Shown here: in pieces, positions 12,255 through 23,823 of the stretch
Layout of the letters: every line of letters begins with the position of its first letter
Position numbering within the stretch: the first letter of the stretch is position 1
Assembly (NCBI GenBank): GCA_014843695.1
Contig: CM026395.1
Location: forward strand, 45,823,270 to 45,887,269
Source: Archivesica marissinica
Lineage: Eukaryota > Mollusca > Bivalvia > Venerida > Vesicomyidae
DNA length: 64,000 nt
Direction of reading: 5' to 3'
Program-made: the position numbers and the translations under genes
The notes under the pieces: generated by a model
Told to the model about the DNA's origin: nothing
Databases searched by the model: none
Seen by the model: the letters and a program-made list of their open reading frames with translations, nothing else

Positions 12255-14859
12255 TTTATCCAATATAGGGTTCGCATTGTATTATCCAATATAGGGTTCG
12301 CATTGCATTATTCAGTATAGGGTTCGCATTGCCTTATCCAATATAGGGTTCGCATTGTATTATCCAATATAGGGTTCGCATTGCCTTATCCAGTATAGGG
12401 TTCGCATTGTATTATCCAATATAGGGTTCGCATTGTATTATCCAATATAGGGTTCGCATTGCCTTATCCAATATAGGGTCGCATTGCATTATCCAATATA
12501 GGGTTCGCATTGCCTTATCCAATAAAGGGTTCGCATTGCATTATCCAATATAGGGTTCGCATTGCATTATCCAATATAGGGTTCGCATTGCCTTATCCAA
12601 TATAGGGTTCGCATTGCATTATCCAATATAGGGTTCGCATTGCCTTATCCAATATAGGGTTCGCATTGCCTTATCCAATATAGGGTTCGCATTGCCGTAT
12701 CCAATATAGGGTTCGCATTGTATTATCCAATATAGGGTTCGTATTGCTGTATCCAATATAGGGTTCGCATTGTCTTATCCAATATAGGGTTCGCATTGCA
12801 TTATCCAATATAGGGTTCGCATTGCCTTATCCAATAAAGGGTTCGTATTGCATTATCCAATATAGGGTTCGCATTGTATTATCCAATATAGGGTTCGCAT
12901 TGTATTATCCAATATATGGTTCGCATTGCATTATCCAATATAGGGTTCGCATTGTATTATCCAATATAGGGTTCGCATTGCATTATCCAATATAGGGTTC
13001 GCATTGTATTATCCAATATAGGGTTTGCATTGTATTATCCAATATAGGGTTCGCATTGTATTATCCAATATAGGGTTCGCATTGCCTTATCCAATATAGG
13101 GTTCGCATTGCCTTATCCAACATAGGGTTCGCATTACATTATCCAATATAGGGTTCGCATTGCATTATCCAATATAGGGTTCGCATTGCCTTATCCAATA
13201 TAGGGTTCGCATTGCATTATCCAATATAGGGTTCGCATTGCATTATCCAATATAGGGTTCGCATTGCCTTATCCAATATAGGGTTCGCATTGCATTATCC
13301 AATATAGGGTTCGCATTGCCTTATCCAATATAGGTTTCGCATTGTATTATCCAATATAGGGTTCGCATTGTATTATCCAATATAGGGTTCGCATTGCATT
13401 ATCCAATATAGGGTTCGCATTGCATTATCCAATATAGGGTTCGCATTGTATTATCCAATATAGGGTTCACATTGCCGTATCCAATATAGGGTTCGCATTG
13501 TAGTATCCAATATAGGGTTCGCATTGCCTTATCCAATATAGGGTTCGCATTGTATTATCCAATATAGGGTTCGCATTGCCTTATCCAATATAGGGTTCGC
13601 ATTGCCTTATCCAATATAGGGTTCGCATTGCATTATCCAATATAGGGTTCGCATTGCATTATCCAATATAGGGTTCGCATTGCATTATCCAATATAGGGT
13701 TCGCATTGCCTTATCCAATATAGGGTTCGTATTGCTGTATCCAATATAGGGTTCGCATTGTCTTATCCAATATAGGGTTCGCATTGCATTATCCAATATA
13801 GGGTTCGCATTGCATTATCCAATATAGGGTTCGCATTGTATTATCCAATATAGGGTTCGCATTGCCTTATCCAATATAGGGTTCGCATTGCCTTATCCAA
13901 TATAGGGTTCGCATTGTATTATCCAATATAGGGTTCGCATTGCCTTATCCAATATAGGGTTCGCATTGCCTTATCCAATATAGGGTTCGCATTGCATTAT
14001 CCAATATAGGGTTCGCATTGCCTTATCCAATATAGGGTTCGTATTGCTGTATCCAATATAGGGTTCGCATTGTCTTATCCAATATAGGGTTCGTATTGCA
14101 TTATCCAATATAGGGTTCGCATTGTATTATCCAATATAGGGTTCGCATTGTATTATCCAATATATGGTTCGCATTGTATTATCCAATATATGGTTTGCAT
14201 TGCATTATCCAATATAGGGTTCGCATTGTATTATCCAATATATGGTTCGCATTGTATTATCCAATATATGGTTTGCATTGCATTATCCAATATAGGGTTC
14301 GCATTGCCTTATCCAATATAGGGTTCGCATTGTATTATCCAATATAGGGTTCGCATTGCATTATCCAACATAGGGTTCGCATTGCATTATCCAATATAGG
14401 GTTCGCATTGCCTTATCAAATATAGGGTTCGCATTGCATTATCCAATATATAGTTCGCATTGCATTATCCAATATAGGGTTCGCATTGCATTATCCAATA
14501 TAGGGTTCGCATTGTATTATCCAATATAGGGTTCGCATTGCCGTATCCAATATAGGGTTCGCATTGCATTATCCAATATAGGGTTCGCATTGTATTATCC
14601 AATATAGGGTTCGCATTGTATTATCCAATATAGGGTTCGCATTGTATTATCCAATATAGGGTCGCATTGCATTATCCAATATATAGTTCACATTGCATTA
14701 TCCAATATAGGATTCGCATTGCCTTATCCAATATAGGATTCGCATTGCATTATCCAATATAGGGTTCGCATTGCATTATCCAATATCTAGTTCGCATTGC
14801 ATTATCCAATATCTAGTTCGCATTGCATTATCCAATATATAGTTCGCATTGCATTATCC

Positions 14860-16440
14860 AATATAGGGTTCGCATTGCCTTATCCAATATATAGTTCACA
14901 TTGCATTATCCCATATATAGTTCGCATTGCACTATCCAATATAGGGTTCGCATTGCCTTATCCAATATAGGGTTCGCATTGCCTTATCCAGTATAGGGTT
15001 CGCAATGCATTATCCAATATAGGGTTCGCATTGCCTTATCCAATATATAGTTCACATTGCATTATCCAATATAGGGTTCGCATTGTATTATCCAATATAG
15101 GGTTCGCATTGCATTATCCAATATAGGGTTCGCATTGTATTATCCAATATAGGGTTCGCATTGCATTATCCAATATAGGGTTCGCATTGCCTTATCCAAT
15201 ATAGGGTTCGCATTGCCTTATCCATTATAGGGTTCGCATTGCCTTATCCAATATAGGGTTCGCATTGCCGTATCCAATAGAGGGTTCGCATTGTATTTTT
15301 CATATATAGTGTTCGCATTGCATTATCCAATATAGGGTTCGCATTGTATTATCCAATATAGGGTTCGCATTGCCGTATCCAATATAGGGTTCGCATTGTA
15401 TTTTTCATATATAGTGTTCGCATTGCATTATCCAATATAGGGTTCGCATTGCATTATCCAATATAGGGTTCGCATTGCATTATCCAATATAGGGTTCGCA
15501 TTGCCTTATCCATTATAGGGTTCGCATTGCCTTATCCAATATAGGGTTCGCATTGCTGTATCCAATATATAGTTCGCATTGCCTTATCCAATATAGGGTT
15601 CGCATTGCCTTATCCAATATAGGGTTCGCATTGTATTATCCAATATAGGGTTCGCATTGCCTTATCCAATATAGGGTTCGCATTGCCTTATCCATTATAG
15701 GGTTCGCATTGCCTTATCCAATATAGGGTTCGCATTGCCTTATCCATTATAGGGTTCGCATTGCCTTATCCAATATAGGGTTCGCATTGCCTTATCCATT
15801 ATAGGGTTCGCATTGCATTATCCAATATAGGGTTCGCATTGTATTATCCAATATTGGGTTCGCATTGTATTATCCAATATAGGGTTCGCATTGTATTATC
15901 CAATATAGGGTTCGCATTGCCGTATCCAATGTAGGGTTCGCATTGTATTATCCAATATAGGGTTCGCATTGCCTTATCCAATAAAGGGTTCGCATTGCAT
16001 TATCCAATATAGGGTTCCCATTGTATTATCCAATATAGGGTTCGCATTGCATTATCCAATATAGGGTTCGCATTGCATTATCCAATATAGGGTTCGCATT
16101 ACATTATCCAATATAGGGTTCGCATTGCATTATCCAATATATAGTTCGCATTGCATTATCCAATATATAGTTCGCATTGCATTATCCAATATAGGGTTCA
16201 CATTGCCGTATCCAATATAGGGTTCGCATTGCATTATCCAATATAGGGTTCGCATTGCATTATCCAATATAGGGTTCACATTGCCTTATCCAATATAGGG
16301 TTCGCATTGCCTTATCCCATATATAGTTCACATTGCATTATCCAATATATAGTTCGCAATGCATTATCCAATATAGGGTTCATATTGCATTATCCAATAT
16401 AGGGTTCGCATTGCCTTATCCCATATATAGTTCACAATGC
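14860..16440 (+). repeat. Higher-order block duplicated at about 16600-18010
   Basis: Unique landmarks occur in the same order in both blocks. CCAGTATAGGGTTCGCAATG is at about 14989 and 16785 (offset 1796). The TATTTTTCATATATAGTG unit follows in both. CCGTATCCAATGTAGGGTTC is at about 15921 and 17507 (offset 1585). The change of offset shows that the second block lost about 211 bp, close to eight units. Confidence 0.75.
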
Positions 16441-18199
16441 ATTATCCCATATATAGTTCGCATTGCATTAACCCATATATAGTTCGCATTGCATTAACCA
16501 ATATAGGGTTCATATTGCATTATCCAATATAGGGTTCATATTGCATTATCCAATATCTAGTTCGCATTGCATTATCCAATATATAGTTCGCATTGCATTA
16601 TCCAATATAGGGTTCGCATTGCCTTATCCAATATATAGTTCACATTGCATTATCCAATATATAGTTCGCATTGCATTATCCAATATAGGGTTCGCATTGC
16701 ATTATCCAATATAGGGTTCGCATTGCATTATCCAATATAGGGTTCGCATTGCCTTATCCAATATAGGGTTCGCATTGCCTTATCCAGTATAGGGTTCGCA
16801 ATGCATTATCCAATATAGGGTTCGCATTGCCTTATCCAATATATAGTTCACATTGCATTATCCAATATAGGGTTCGCATTGTATTATCCAATATAGGGTT
16901 CGCATTGCATTATCCAATATAGGGTTCGCATTGTATTATCCAATATAGGGTTCGCATTGCATTATCCAATATAGGGATCGCATTGCCTTATCCAATATAG
17001 GGTTCGCATTGCCTTATCCATTATAGGGTTCGCATTGCCTTATCCAATATAGGGTTCGCATTGCCGTATCCAATATAGGGTTCGCATTGTATTTTTCATA
17101 TATAGTGTTCGCATTGCATTATCCAATATAGGGTTCGCATTGCTGTATCCAATATATAGTTCGCATTGCCTTATCCAATATAGGGTTCGCATTGCCTATC
17201 CAATATAGGGTTCGCATTGTATTATCCAATATAGGGTTCGCATTGCCTTATCCAATATAGGGTTCGCATTGCCTTATCCATTATAGGGTTCGCATTGCCT
17301 TATCCATATAGGGTTCGCATTGCCTTATCCATTATAGGGTTCGCATTGCCTTATCCAATATAGGGTTCGCATTGCCTTATCCATTATAGGGTTCGCATTG
17401 CATTATCCAATATAGGGTTCGCATTGTATTATCCAATATTGGGTTCGCATTGTATTATCCAATATAGGGTTCGCATTGTATTATCCAATATAGGGTTCGC
17501 ATTGCCGTATCCAATGTAGGGTTCGCATTGTATTATCCAATATAGGGTTCGCATTGCCTTATCCAATAAAGGGTTCGCATTGCATTATCCAATATAGGGT
17601 TCCCATTGTATTATCCAATATAGGGTTCGCATTGCATTATCCAATATAGGGTTCGCATTGCATTATCCAATATAGGGTTCGCATTACATTATCCAATATA
17701 GGGTTCGCATTGCATATCCAATATATAGTTCGCATTGCATTATCCAATATATAGTTCGCATTGCATTATCCAATATAGGGTTCACATTGCCGTATCCAAT
17801 ATAGGGTTCGCATTGCATTATCCAATATAGGGTTCGCATTGCATTATCCAATATAGGGTTCACATTGCCTTATCCAATATAGGGTTCGCATTGCCTTATC
17901 CCATATATGTTCACATTGCATTATCCAATATATAGTTCGCAATGCATTATCCAATATAGGGTTCATATTGCATTATCCAATATAGGGTTCGCATTGCCTT
18001 ATCCCATATATAGTTCACAATGCATTATCCAATATATAGTTCGCAATGCATTATCCAATATAGGGTTCATATTGCATTATCCAATATAGGGTTCGCATTG
18101 CATTATCCCATATATAGTTCGCATTGCATTACACATATATAGTTCGCATTGCATTAACCAATATAGGGTTCATATTGCATTATCCAATATAGGGTTCAT

Positions 18200-18800
18200 A
18201 TTGCATTATCCAATATATAGTTCGCAATGCATTATCCCATATATAGTTCGCAAATTGCATTATCCAATATAGGGTTCATATTGCATTATCCAATATATAG
18301 TTCGCAATGCATTATCCCATATATAGTTCGCAATGCATTATCCCATATATAGTTCGCATTGCATTAACCCATATATAGTTCGCATTGCATTAACCAATAT
18401 AGGGTTCATATTGCATTATCCAATATAGGGTTCATATTGCATTATCCAATATATAGTTCGCAATGCATTATCCCATATATAGTTCGCAATGCATTATCCC
18501 ATATATAGTTCGCATTGCATTAACCCATATATAGTTCGCATTGCATTAACCAATATAGGGTTCATATTGCATTATCCAATATAGGGTTCATATTGCATTA
18601 TCCAATATATAGTTCGCAATGCATTATCCCATATATAGTTCGCAATGCATTATCCCATATATAGTTCGCATTGCATTAACCCATATATAGTTCGCATTGC
18701 ATTAACCAATATAGGGTTCATATTGCATTATCCAATATAGGGTTCATATTGCATTATCCAATATATAGTTCGCAATGCATTATCCCATATATAGTTCGCA
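18200..18800 (+). repeat. 156-bp higher-order repeat (6 x 26 bp), about 3.5 copies
   Basis: The rare variant GCATTAACCCATATATAG recurs at about 18361, 18517 and 18673, a spacing of exactly 156 bp. It is always followed by the same series of five further variants, so six-unit blocks amplified together near the right end of the array. Confidence 0.82.
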
Positions 18801-19000
18801 TTGCATTATCCAATATAGGGTTCATATTGCATTATCCAATATATAGTTCGCAATGCATTATCCCATATATAGTTCGCATTGTATTAACCAATATAGGGTT
18901 CGCATTGCATTATCGCATATATAGTTCATATTGCCTTATCCAATATAGGGTTCACATTGCCCTATCCAATATAGGGTTCACATTGCCTTATCCAATATAT

Positions 19001-19384
19001 TAATGTATCTGTTATCCAATTTTATTTATTTTGGTTAATTTATCTGTTATCCAATTTTATTTATTTTGGTTAATGTATCTGTTATCCAATTTTATTTATT
19101 TTGGTTAATGTATCTGTTATCCAATTTTATTTATATTGGTTAATTTATCTGTTATCCAATTTTATTTATTTTGGTTAATGTATCTGTTATCCAATAATAT
19201 TTATTTTGGTTAATTTATCTGTTATCCAATTTTATTTATATTGGTTAATTTATCTGTTATCCAATTTTATTTATTTTGGTTAATGTATCTGTTATCCAAT
19301 AATATTTATTTTGGTTAATGTATCTGTTATCCAATTTTATTTATTTTGGTTAATTTATCTGTTATCCAATTTTATTTATTTTAG
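19001..19384. repeat. 35-bp tandem array (11 units)
   Basis: The unit is TAATGTATCTGTTATCCAAT followed by TTTATTTATTTTGGT. Variants are TTTATC for TGTATC and AATATT for TTTATT. It starts directly where the 26-bp array ends, and both units contain TTATCCAAT. Confidence 0.95.
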
Positions 19385-19651
19385 CTGCATCCCGTTGGGG
19401 GCGTCATGCCAGTGAAATACACAACAGCACTAGAAGATGAAAAAAGGTCCGTTATAAGTTAATTTCTGTCTCCTGTCATTATTGAAAACTACAGACAAAA
19501 CAGATTCATTAGAACATATTATTTTTTAATTATCTGTTCATGATTGTTAGAAAATAGGTAAAGAACACAAGTATAGGCAACTGCAGAGGAATACAAAGCA
19601 CAAACACTGATGCAGAAAATGCCATCTTCCACTGTTTCAAAACTCAATAAT

Positions 19652-19830
19652 TCATTGGAAAGCAGACAAACAAATGCCATCCACAGTCTGCAAACTAAAA
19701 GCTATGCTCTGCTGAACATTCGGAGGCACATACGTAGTCGCTACAGCTAACATTTTCTTTTCGAGTTTGGCAATTCCATGGCATTTTGATTCAACTTTTC
19801 TAACCATATCAACGTCCAGCTTGTGTAGAC
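19652..19830 (-). other. Possible coding-like fragment, unidentified
   Basis: The minus strand from about 19830 to 19652 has an open frame whose translation looks compositionally like protein: a charged helix-like part (KVESKCHGIAKLEKKML) followed by a more polar, hydrophobic end (VPPNVQQSIAFSLQTVDG). It ends at a stop at 19652. I do not recognise a family. It could be a last exon, a processed-gene fragment or chance. Upstream (higher coordinates) the frame enters the 53-bp repeat, so it cannot be followed as unique coding sequence. Confidence 0.25.
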
Positions 19831-19990
19831 ATGTGACCGAGAACACTGCAGTTCGCCGTCGGTGTGGGACTACTTGTGGATACATGTGACCGAGAACATT
19901 GCAGTTCACCCTCGGTGTGGGACTACTTGTCGATACATGTGACCGAGAACAGTGTAGTTCACCATCGGTGTGGGACTACTTGTGTAGACA
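19821..19990. repeat. 53-bp tandem repeat, three copies plus a fragment
   Basis: Units start at 19821, 19874 and 19927 with TTGTGTAGACATGTGACCGA or close variants and end GGTGTGGGACTAC. A fourth unit starts at 19980 and is cut after about 10 bp, where the TTA tail of the LINE begins. The LINE therefore seems to have inserted into this repeat. Confidence 0.92.
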
Positions 19991-20273
19991 TTATTATTAT
20001 TATTATATACCAAACTTATATAGCGCTCTTTTCATTTAAAAATAAAACGTTCAAAAGCGCTTTACAGCCTAAAATATCACAAATATTGATAAAAACTTCC
20101 ACATACAATGAGATAAAACAAGACAAAATTAGCAAACACAATTTCAATGGATTCTAAATATGCTATAAAATATTAGGATCTAAAATTATAACAATTAAAA
20201 TATAGGTAATAATTAAATAAAATGTGTTCATTTGCAGTCTTAATCCTGATTGAGCACAGACACAGTTCGATAT

Positions 20274-22337
20274 TTATGTTCCATATGAACATTTAAAAAG
20301 GTGTGTCTTCAAAGCCTTTTTGAAAGAACACAATGTTGTTGCACTTCTAAGATTTGATGAAAGAGAATTCCAAAGTTTTGGGGCAGCAGTCATGAAACTT
20401 CTATCCCCGTATGTGACAGTCCGACTTCTTGGTAACACAAGAGTAGCTGCTTCATATTTAGACCGTAAGTCTCTCCTTGGTATATAAACCTCAAGCAAGT
20501 TTCTCATATAAATCGGTACTTCTCCATTCAATGCTTTATATGTGTGAGTCAGTATTTTATACTTTATTCTTTCTTGAACTGGTAGCCAATGAAGTTCTTT
20601 TAGAATGGGCGTTACATGACTGAAACGGGATGTTCTGGTTATGATGCGAGCTGCTGTGTTTTGAACAGTTTGTAATTTATTGGAAGTGTATTTTGGCACG
20701 CCGTACAACAGTGAATTACAGTAGTCGAGCCTGGATGTAATGAGTGAGTTTATGAGAGTTTTCGTGGCTTCTGTTGTTAAATACTGCCGAATCTGCGCAT
20801 AACATGATTTTGTCACAGAATTTACATGTTTGTCCATATCCATTCCTGAGTCTAGGAAAGCTCCTAGATTTCTCACACATGTTGATGGTTCTGTATTTGA
20901 GTCTCCTACTTTCACATTTATGTTTTCAATGTGTTGCAAATTTCGCTGACTAGAAAACATAATCATTTCAGTTTTATCAGTATTGAGTTTTAACATATTG
21001 GCATGCATCCAAGCAACAATGTCTTGTAGACAGTTTTCCACTCGAAGTAGTGTCTCTGCTTGTGAAGCTTGAACGCTTGGTTTGAATGAAAGGTAAAGCT
21101 GGGAATCGTCAGCATAAAAGTGATGGTTCAGTCCATGGTGTTTACAAATGGCTCCTACAGGCTTGGTATACATAGTGTAAAATTTCGGGCCTAAAACAGA
21201 CCCCTGTGGAACACTGAAATTCATGAGCACTGAGTTGGATAGTTTTCCATCGATACATACTGCTTGATAACGGTCGGTAAGATAAGATGATATCCATTGG
21301 AGAGGTTTTCCAGTAATTCCAAAATGAAATTCGAGACGCTGTAAAAGTGTTCTATGGTCGATGGTATCAAATGCAGCAGATAGGTCCAAAAGCACAAGGA
21401 TTGTAGCATTGTTCTGGTCCAGAGATTGGAGTATATCGTTTTGGACTTTCAGTAAGGCAGTTTCTGTGGAATGAATCTTCCTGTACGCAGACTGATGTAC
21501 CTCGTGTAAGTTATTACTTGTCAAATGTTCATCAATTCGACTATTTACTACTTTTTCCAGAATCTTCGAGACATAAGGCAGGTTTGACACGGGCCTGTAG
21601 TTCTTCAAAGTGTTTTGATCAAGGCTTGGTTTTTTCAGCAAAGGTCTTACCCGGGAGATTTTGAATGACTTTGGTACATTGCCTGTTTCCAATGAAATAT
21701 TTACAATTTGTGTCACTATTGGTAGGATTTCACTAAGACAAGATTTCAGTAGCCATGTCGGAATTGGATCAATTTCACAGGATTTATTTGGCCCTTTTTT
21801 AATGAACTGTTCGACTTCTTTCTCATGTGATGGACAGAAATTGTTCAAGCAGCTTATGTGAGGGAGTTTCTCTGTTTCAATGTTCAATGGACCCAGTTCC
21901 GACTGGGAGTTTGAAGATATGTCATTTCTAATGCCTTCCACCTTAGAAATGAAGAAGTCACTGAATTCCTGTGCTAGTTCATTGGGATTTTTGCCTGATG
22001 GAAGCGCTATTTCACTATCGCCTTCAAGCAGGTGTTTAGTGATTTTGAACATGCTTTTTTGATCACGACCGCAAGATATTACTTTATCAGAAAAGTAGTC
22101 AAGCCGTGCTTGTTTCAACATTTTATTAACCTTGGTACACTGACTCCTGTATATTTCATGGTCGACAGTTAATCTTGATTTTTTCCACTTGCGTTCAAAT
22201 TTACGCTTTATATGTTTGGCATCGTGGAGTTCCTCTGTAAACCAGGGACATGAAGGCCTTAATGTAATCGTTTTTGTACGTAAGGGGGCGTGTTTATCAA
22301 CCAATGCAGAAAGTTCACATAATAATGAAGGAGACAT
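20274..22337 (-). CDS. Non-LTR reverse transcriptase (LINE ORF2 C-terminal part), open frame
   Basis: This is a 687-codon uninterrupted frame. By family knowledge the enzyme copies LINE RNA into DNA at a nicked target. Visible motifs in order are: a linker DKHAPLRTKT (14-23) that normally follows the endonuclease domain; NYRPVS (246-251); the palm aspartate motif DLSAAFD (318-324); SVPQGSVLGP (375-384); the catalytic FYADD (407-411); MLKLNTDKTE (448-457); then the C-terminal domain with LDYCNSLLYG (538-547) and ELHWLP (582-587). All catalytic aspartates are present and no frameshift is seen, so the insertion is young or the frame is conserved. The apurinic-type endonuclease expected upstream is missing. 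The ATG at 22337 is the first after an in-frame TAA just upstream and is probably not the natural start. There is no sign of a host gene role. Confidence 0.93.
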   Translation of the reverse strand: MSPSLLCELSALVDKHAPLRTKTITLRPSCPWFTEELHDAKHIKRKFERKWKKSRLTVDHEIYRSQCTKVNKMLKQARLDYFSDKVISCGRDQKSMFKITKHLLEGDSEIALPSGKNPNELAQEFSDFFISKVEGIRNDISSNSQSELGPLNIETEKLPHISCLNNFCPSHEKEVEQFIKKGPNKSCEIDPIPTWLLKSCLSEILPIVTQIVNISLETGNVPKSFKISRVRPLLKKPSLDQNTLKNYRPVSNLPYVSKILEKVVNSRIDEHLTSNNLHEVHQSAYRKIHSTETALLKVQNDILQSLDQNNATILVLLDLSAAFDTIDHRTLLQRLEFHFGITGKPLQWISSYLTDRYQAVCIDGKLSNSVLMNFSVPQGSVLGPKFYTMYTKPVGAICKHHGLNHHFYADDSQLYLSFKPSVQASQAETLLRVENCLQDIVAWMHANMLKLNTDKTEMIMFSSQRNLQHIENINVKVGDSNTEPSTCVRNLGAFLDSGMDMDKHVNSVTKSCYAQIRQYLTTEATKTLINSLITSRLDYCNSLLYGVPKYTSNKLQTVQNTAARIITRTSRFSHVTPILKELHWLPVQERIKYKILTHTYKALNGEVPIYMRNLLEVYIPRRDLRSKYEAATLVLPRSRTVTYGDRSFMTAAPKLWNSLSSNLRSATTLCSFKKALKTHLFKCSYGT

Positions 22338-22376
22338 GAATAATGAAGGCGAACATGAATAATGAAGGCGAACATG
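22321..22376. repeat. 18/19-bp triplication at the LINE 5' junction
   Basis: AATAATGAAGGCGAACATG occurs at 22339 and 22358, with an 18-bp variant at 22321. It sits exactly where LINE homology is lost, and it contains the in-frame ATG used by the long frame. Confidence 0.85.
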
Positions 22377-22378
22377 AA

Positions 22379-23300
22379 CTTAACGCGGTTGAATGAAGTT
22401 TATTAGTCTCGAAGATGTATTTTCAATGAAGCTGTTACACCCGCATGCTATTCGATGTAACAATAAAACAGCAAAAATAATAACTACAACAATAAAATAT
22501 TTCATTATTTGAACAAAACGATACGTAAGCCTTAAAGCGGTAGTGCCTACTAGAAAGCAAACCACCCATCGTGTTATTATTTGCACGCGTCACACGCATG
22601 AGCAAATAACGAGTGCGTGATACAGTTGATGCTAAGAAGTGTGTCCTGGCTCTCTCTGGAATAAGACGCAACATTTGAAATCTTAATAAAATTCTCATAA
22701 AATCTTGCGAAAAGAAATTTTCAATTTACAATTCTCCCTCGTCTCGTTATTCGTATAAAAGCATTGCGTGTGTTTATGCAATCTTATCACTGTCCTATAC
22801 TATTTTCGATTTCTGATAATTTCCTTAATTATTGTTCCTCGAGTCAGGAAATCAAGGCATTTCGTTGAGAATCATTTATATGCTAATGTCGTTCTTTAAT
22901 CACAACATGCAAGTTTATTACGCTGCTATAATGTCGTCTGCGGTACACTGGAACACTCTTATACGAACGAAATCGTGTAGATAAAAGCACGCAACCCACG
23001 GCGTGCAAATCAAAGAGTGCAAATCATTTAGCACAACTGATTGGTTTACGTCCATGAATATTTTAATTTCGTCAATTTTGATTATGGTTATCACATCGCA
23101 AACTGCTATAAATCAGACTGTGTAATACAATACATATACTTACCCATCGTATGTACACAAAGCAAATGTAAGTGTTTTAAGTTGAGAGGGTCATTCAAAT
23201 ATCACTACCTCACTGCTGTGATACTATCTCATTTCTAAGGTTTTGCACTGCGAGCGTCATTCAAAATATGCTCGCTGTGTTGTGATAGCTAGATACAAAT
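22379..23300. other. Unique AT-rich DNA, nothing recognised
   Basis: Short frames only (the longest is about 87 codons, minus, 22435-22698), with no recognisable product. There are no internal repeats of note. Confidence 0.5.
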
Positions 23301-23823
23301 AGAAAGTACTGTCAATGGTTTGATAGGAACTCCATTATGGGTTGTTTGTACTGCGAGGGTTAGTCAGAAAGTAGTGTCAATGTTTGATAGGAACTCCATT
23401 ATGGGTGTTTTGTACTGCGATTGTTAATCAGAAAGTACTGTTTATGTTTGATAGGAACTCCATTATGGGTGGTTTGTACTGCGATTGTTAATCAGAAAGT
23501 ACTGTTAATGTTTGATAGGAACTCCATTCTGGGTGGTTTGTACTGCGATTGTTAATCAGAAAGTACTGTTAATGTTTGATAGGAACTCCATTCTGGGTGG
23601 TTTGTACTGCGAGGGTTAGTCAGAAAGTACTGTTAATGTTTGATAGGAACTCCATTATGGGTGGTTTGTACTGCGAGGGTTAGTCAGAAAGTAGTGTCAA
23701 TGATTTGATAGGAACTCCATTATGGGTGTTTTGTACTTCGAGGGTTAGTCAGAAAGTATTGTCAATGGTTTGATAGGAACTCCATTATGGGTGTTTTGTA
23801 CTGCGATGGTTAGTCAGAAAGTA
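23301..23823. repeat. 65-bp tandem array, left block (about 8 units)
   Basis: The unit (63-65 bp) contains GATAGGAACTCCATTATGGG, TTTGTACTGCGAGGGTTAGT and CAGAAAGTA. It is continuous in sequence type with the block at 24453-25332 but is interrupted by a 0.63-kb insertion after AGAAAGTA at 23823. A subtype with CGATTGTTAATCAG is confined to this block. Confidence 0.93.

Larger units (their letters stand above)
12255..18999. repeat. 26-bp tandem array (about 259 units)
   Basis: The unit reads TTATCCAATATAGGGTTCGC then ATTGCA, with common variants ATTGTA, ATTGCC and TATAGTTCGC. Identity is very high from 12255 to about 14600. From about 16300 to 18990 units increasingly carry ATATATAGTTCGCA, TTCATATTG and TTATCCCATATA variants, so there is a composition gradient along the array. 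Two single-base deletions (near 12480 and 14651) and two odd units with TATTTTTCATATATAGTG (near 15295 and 15411, copied at 17091) are useful landmarks. Confidence 0.97.
19989..22378 (-). mobile_element. CR1/L2-like LINE, 5'-truncated, with TTA-repeat tail
   Basis: On the minus strand the element runs from about 22340-22378 to a 3' end at 19989. It comprises the reverse transcriptase frame, a short 3' untranslated region that includes the complementary pair AAAGCGC/GCGCT (near 20022-20063), and a terminal microsatellite of ATA/TTA triplets (19989-20008). From memory of such elements, a 3' microsatellite tail rather than poly(A) and a GCGCTATATAAG-like 3' end are typical of CR1/L2-type LINEs. 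The endonuclease half and any first ORF are absent, so the copy is 5'-truncated and probably not mobile by itself. Confidence 0.85.

Noticed and set aside
12255..18999. Telomeric repeat (TATAGGGTT resembles TTAGGG)
   Set aside because: The period is 26 bp and TTAGGG is not repeated in tandem, so the resemblance is only a short word inside the unit.
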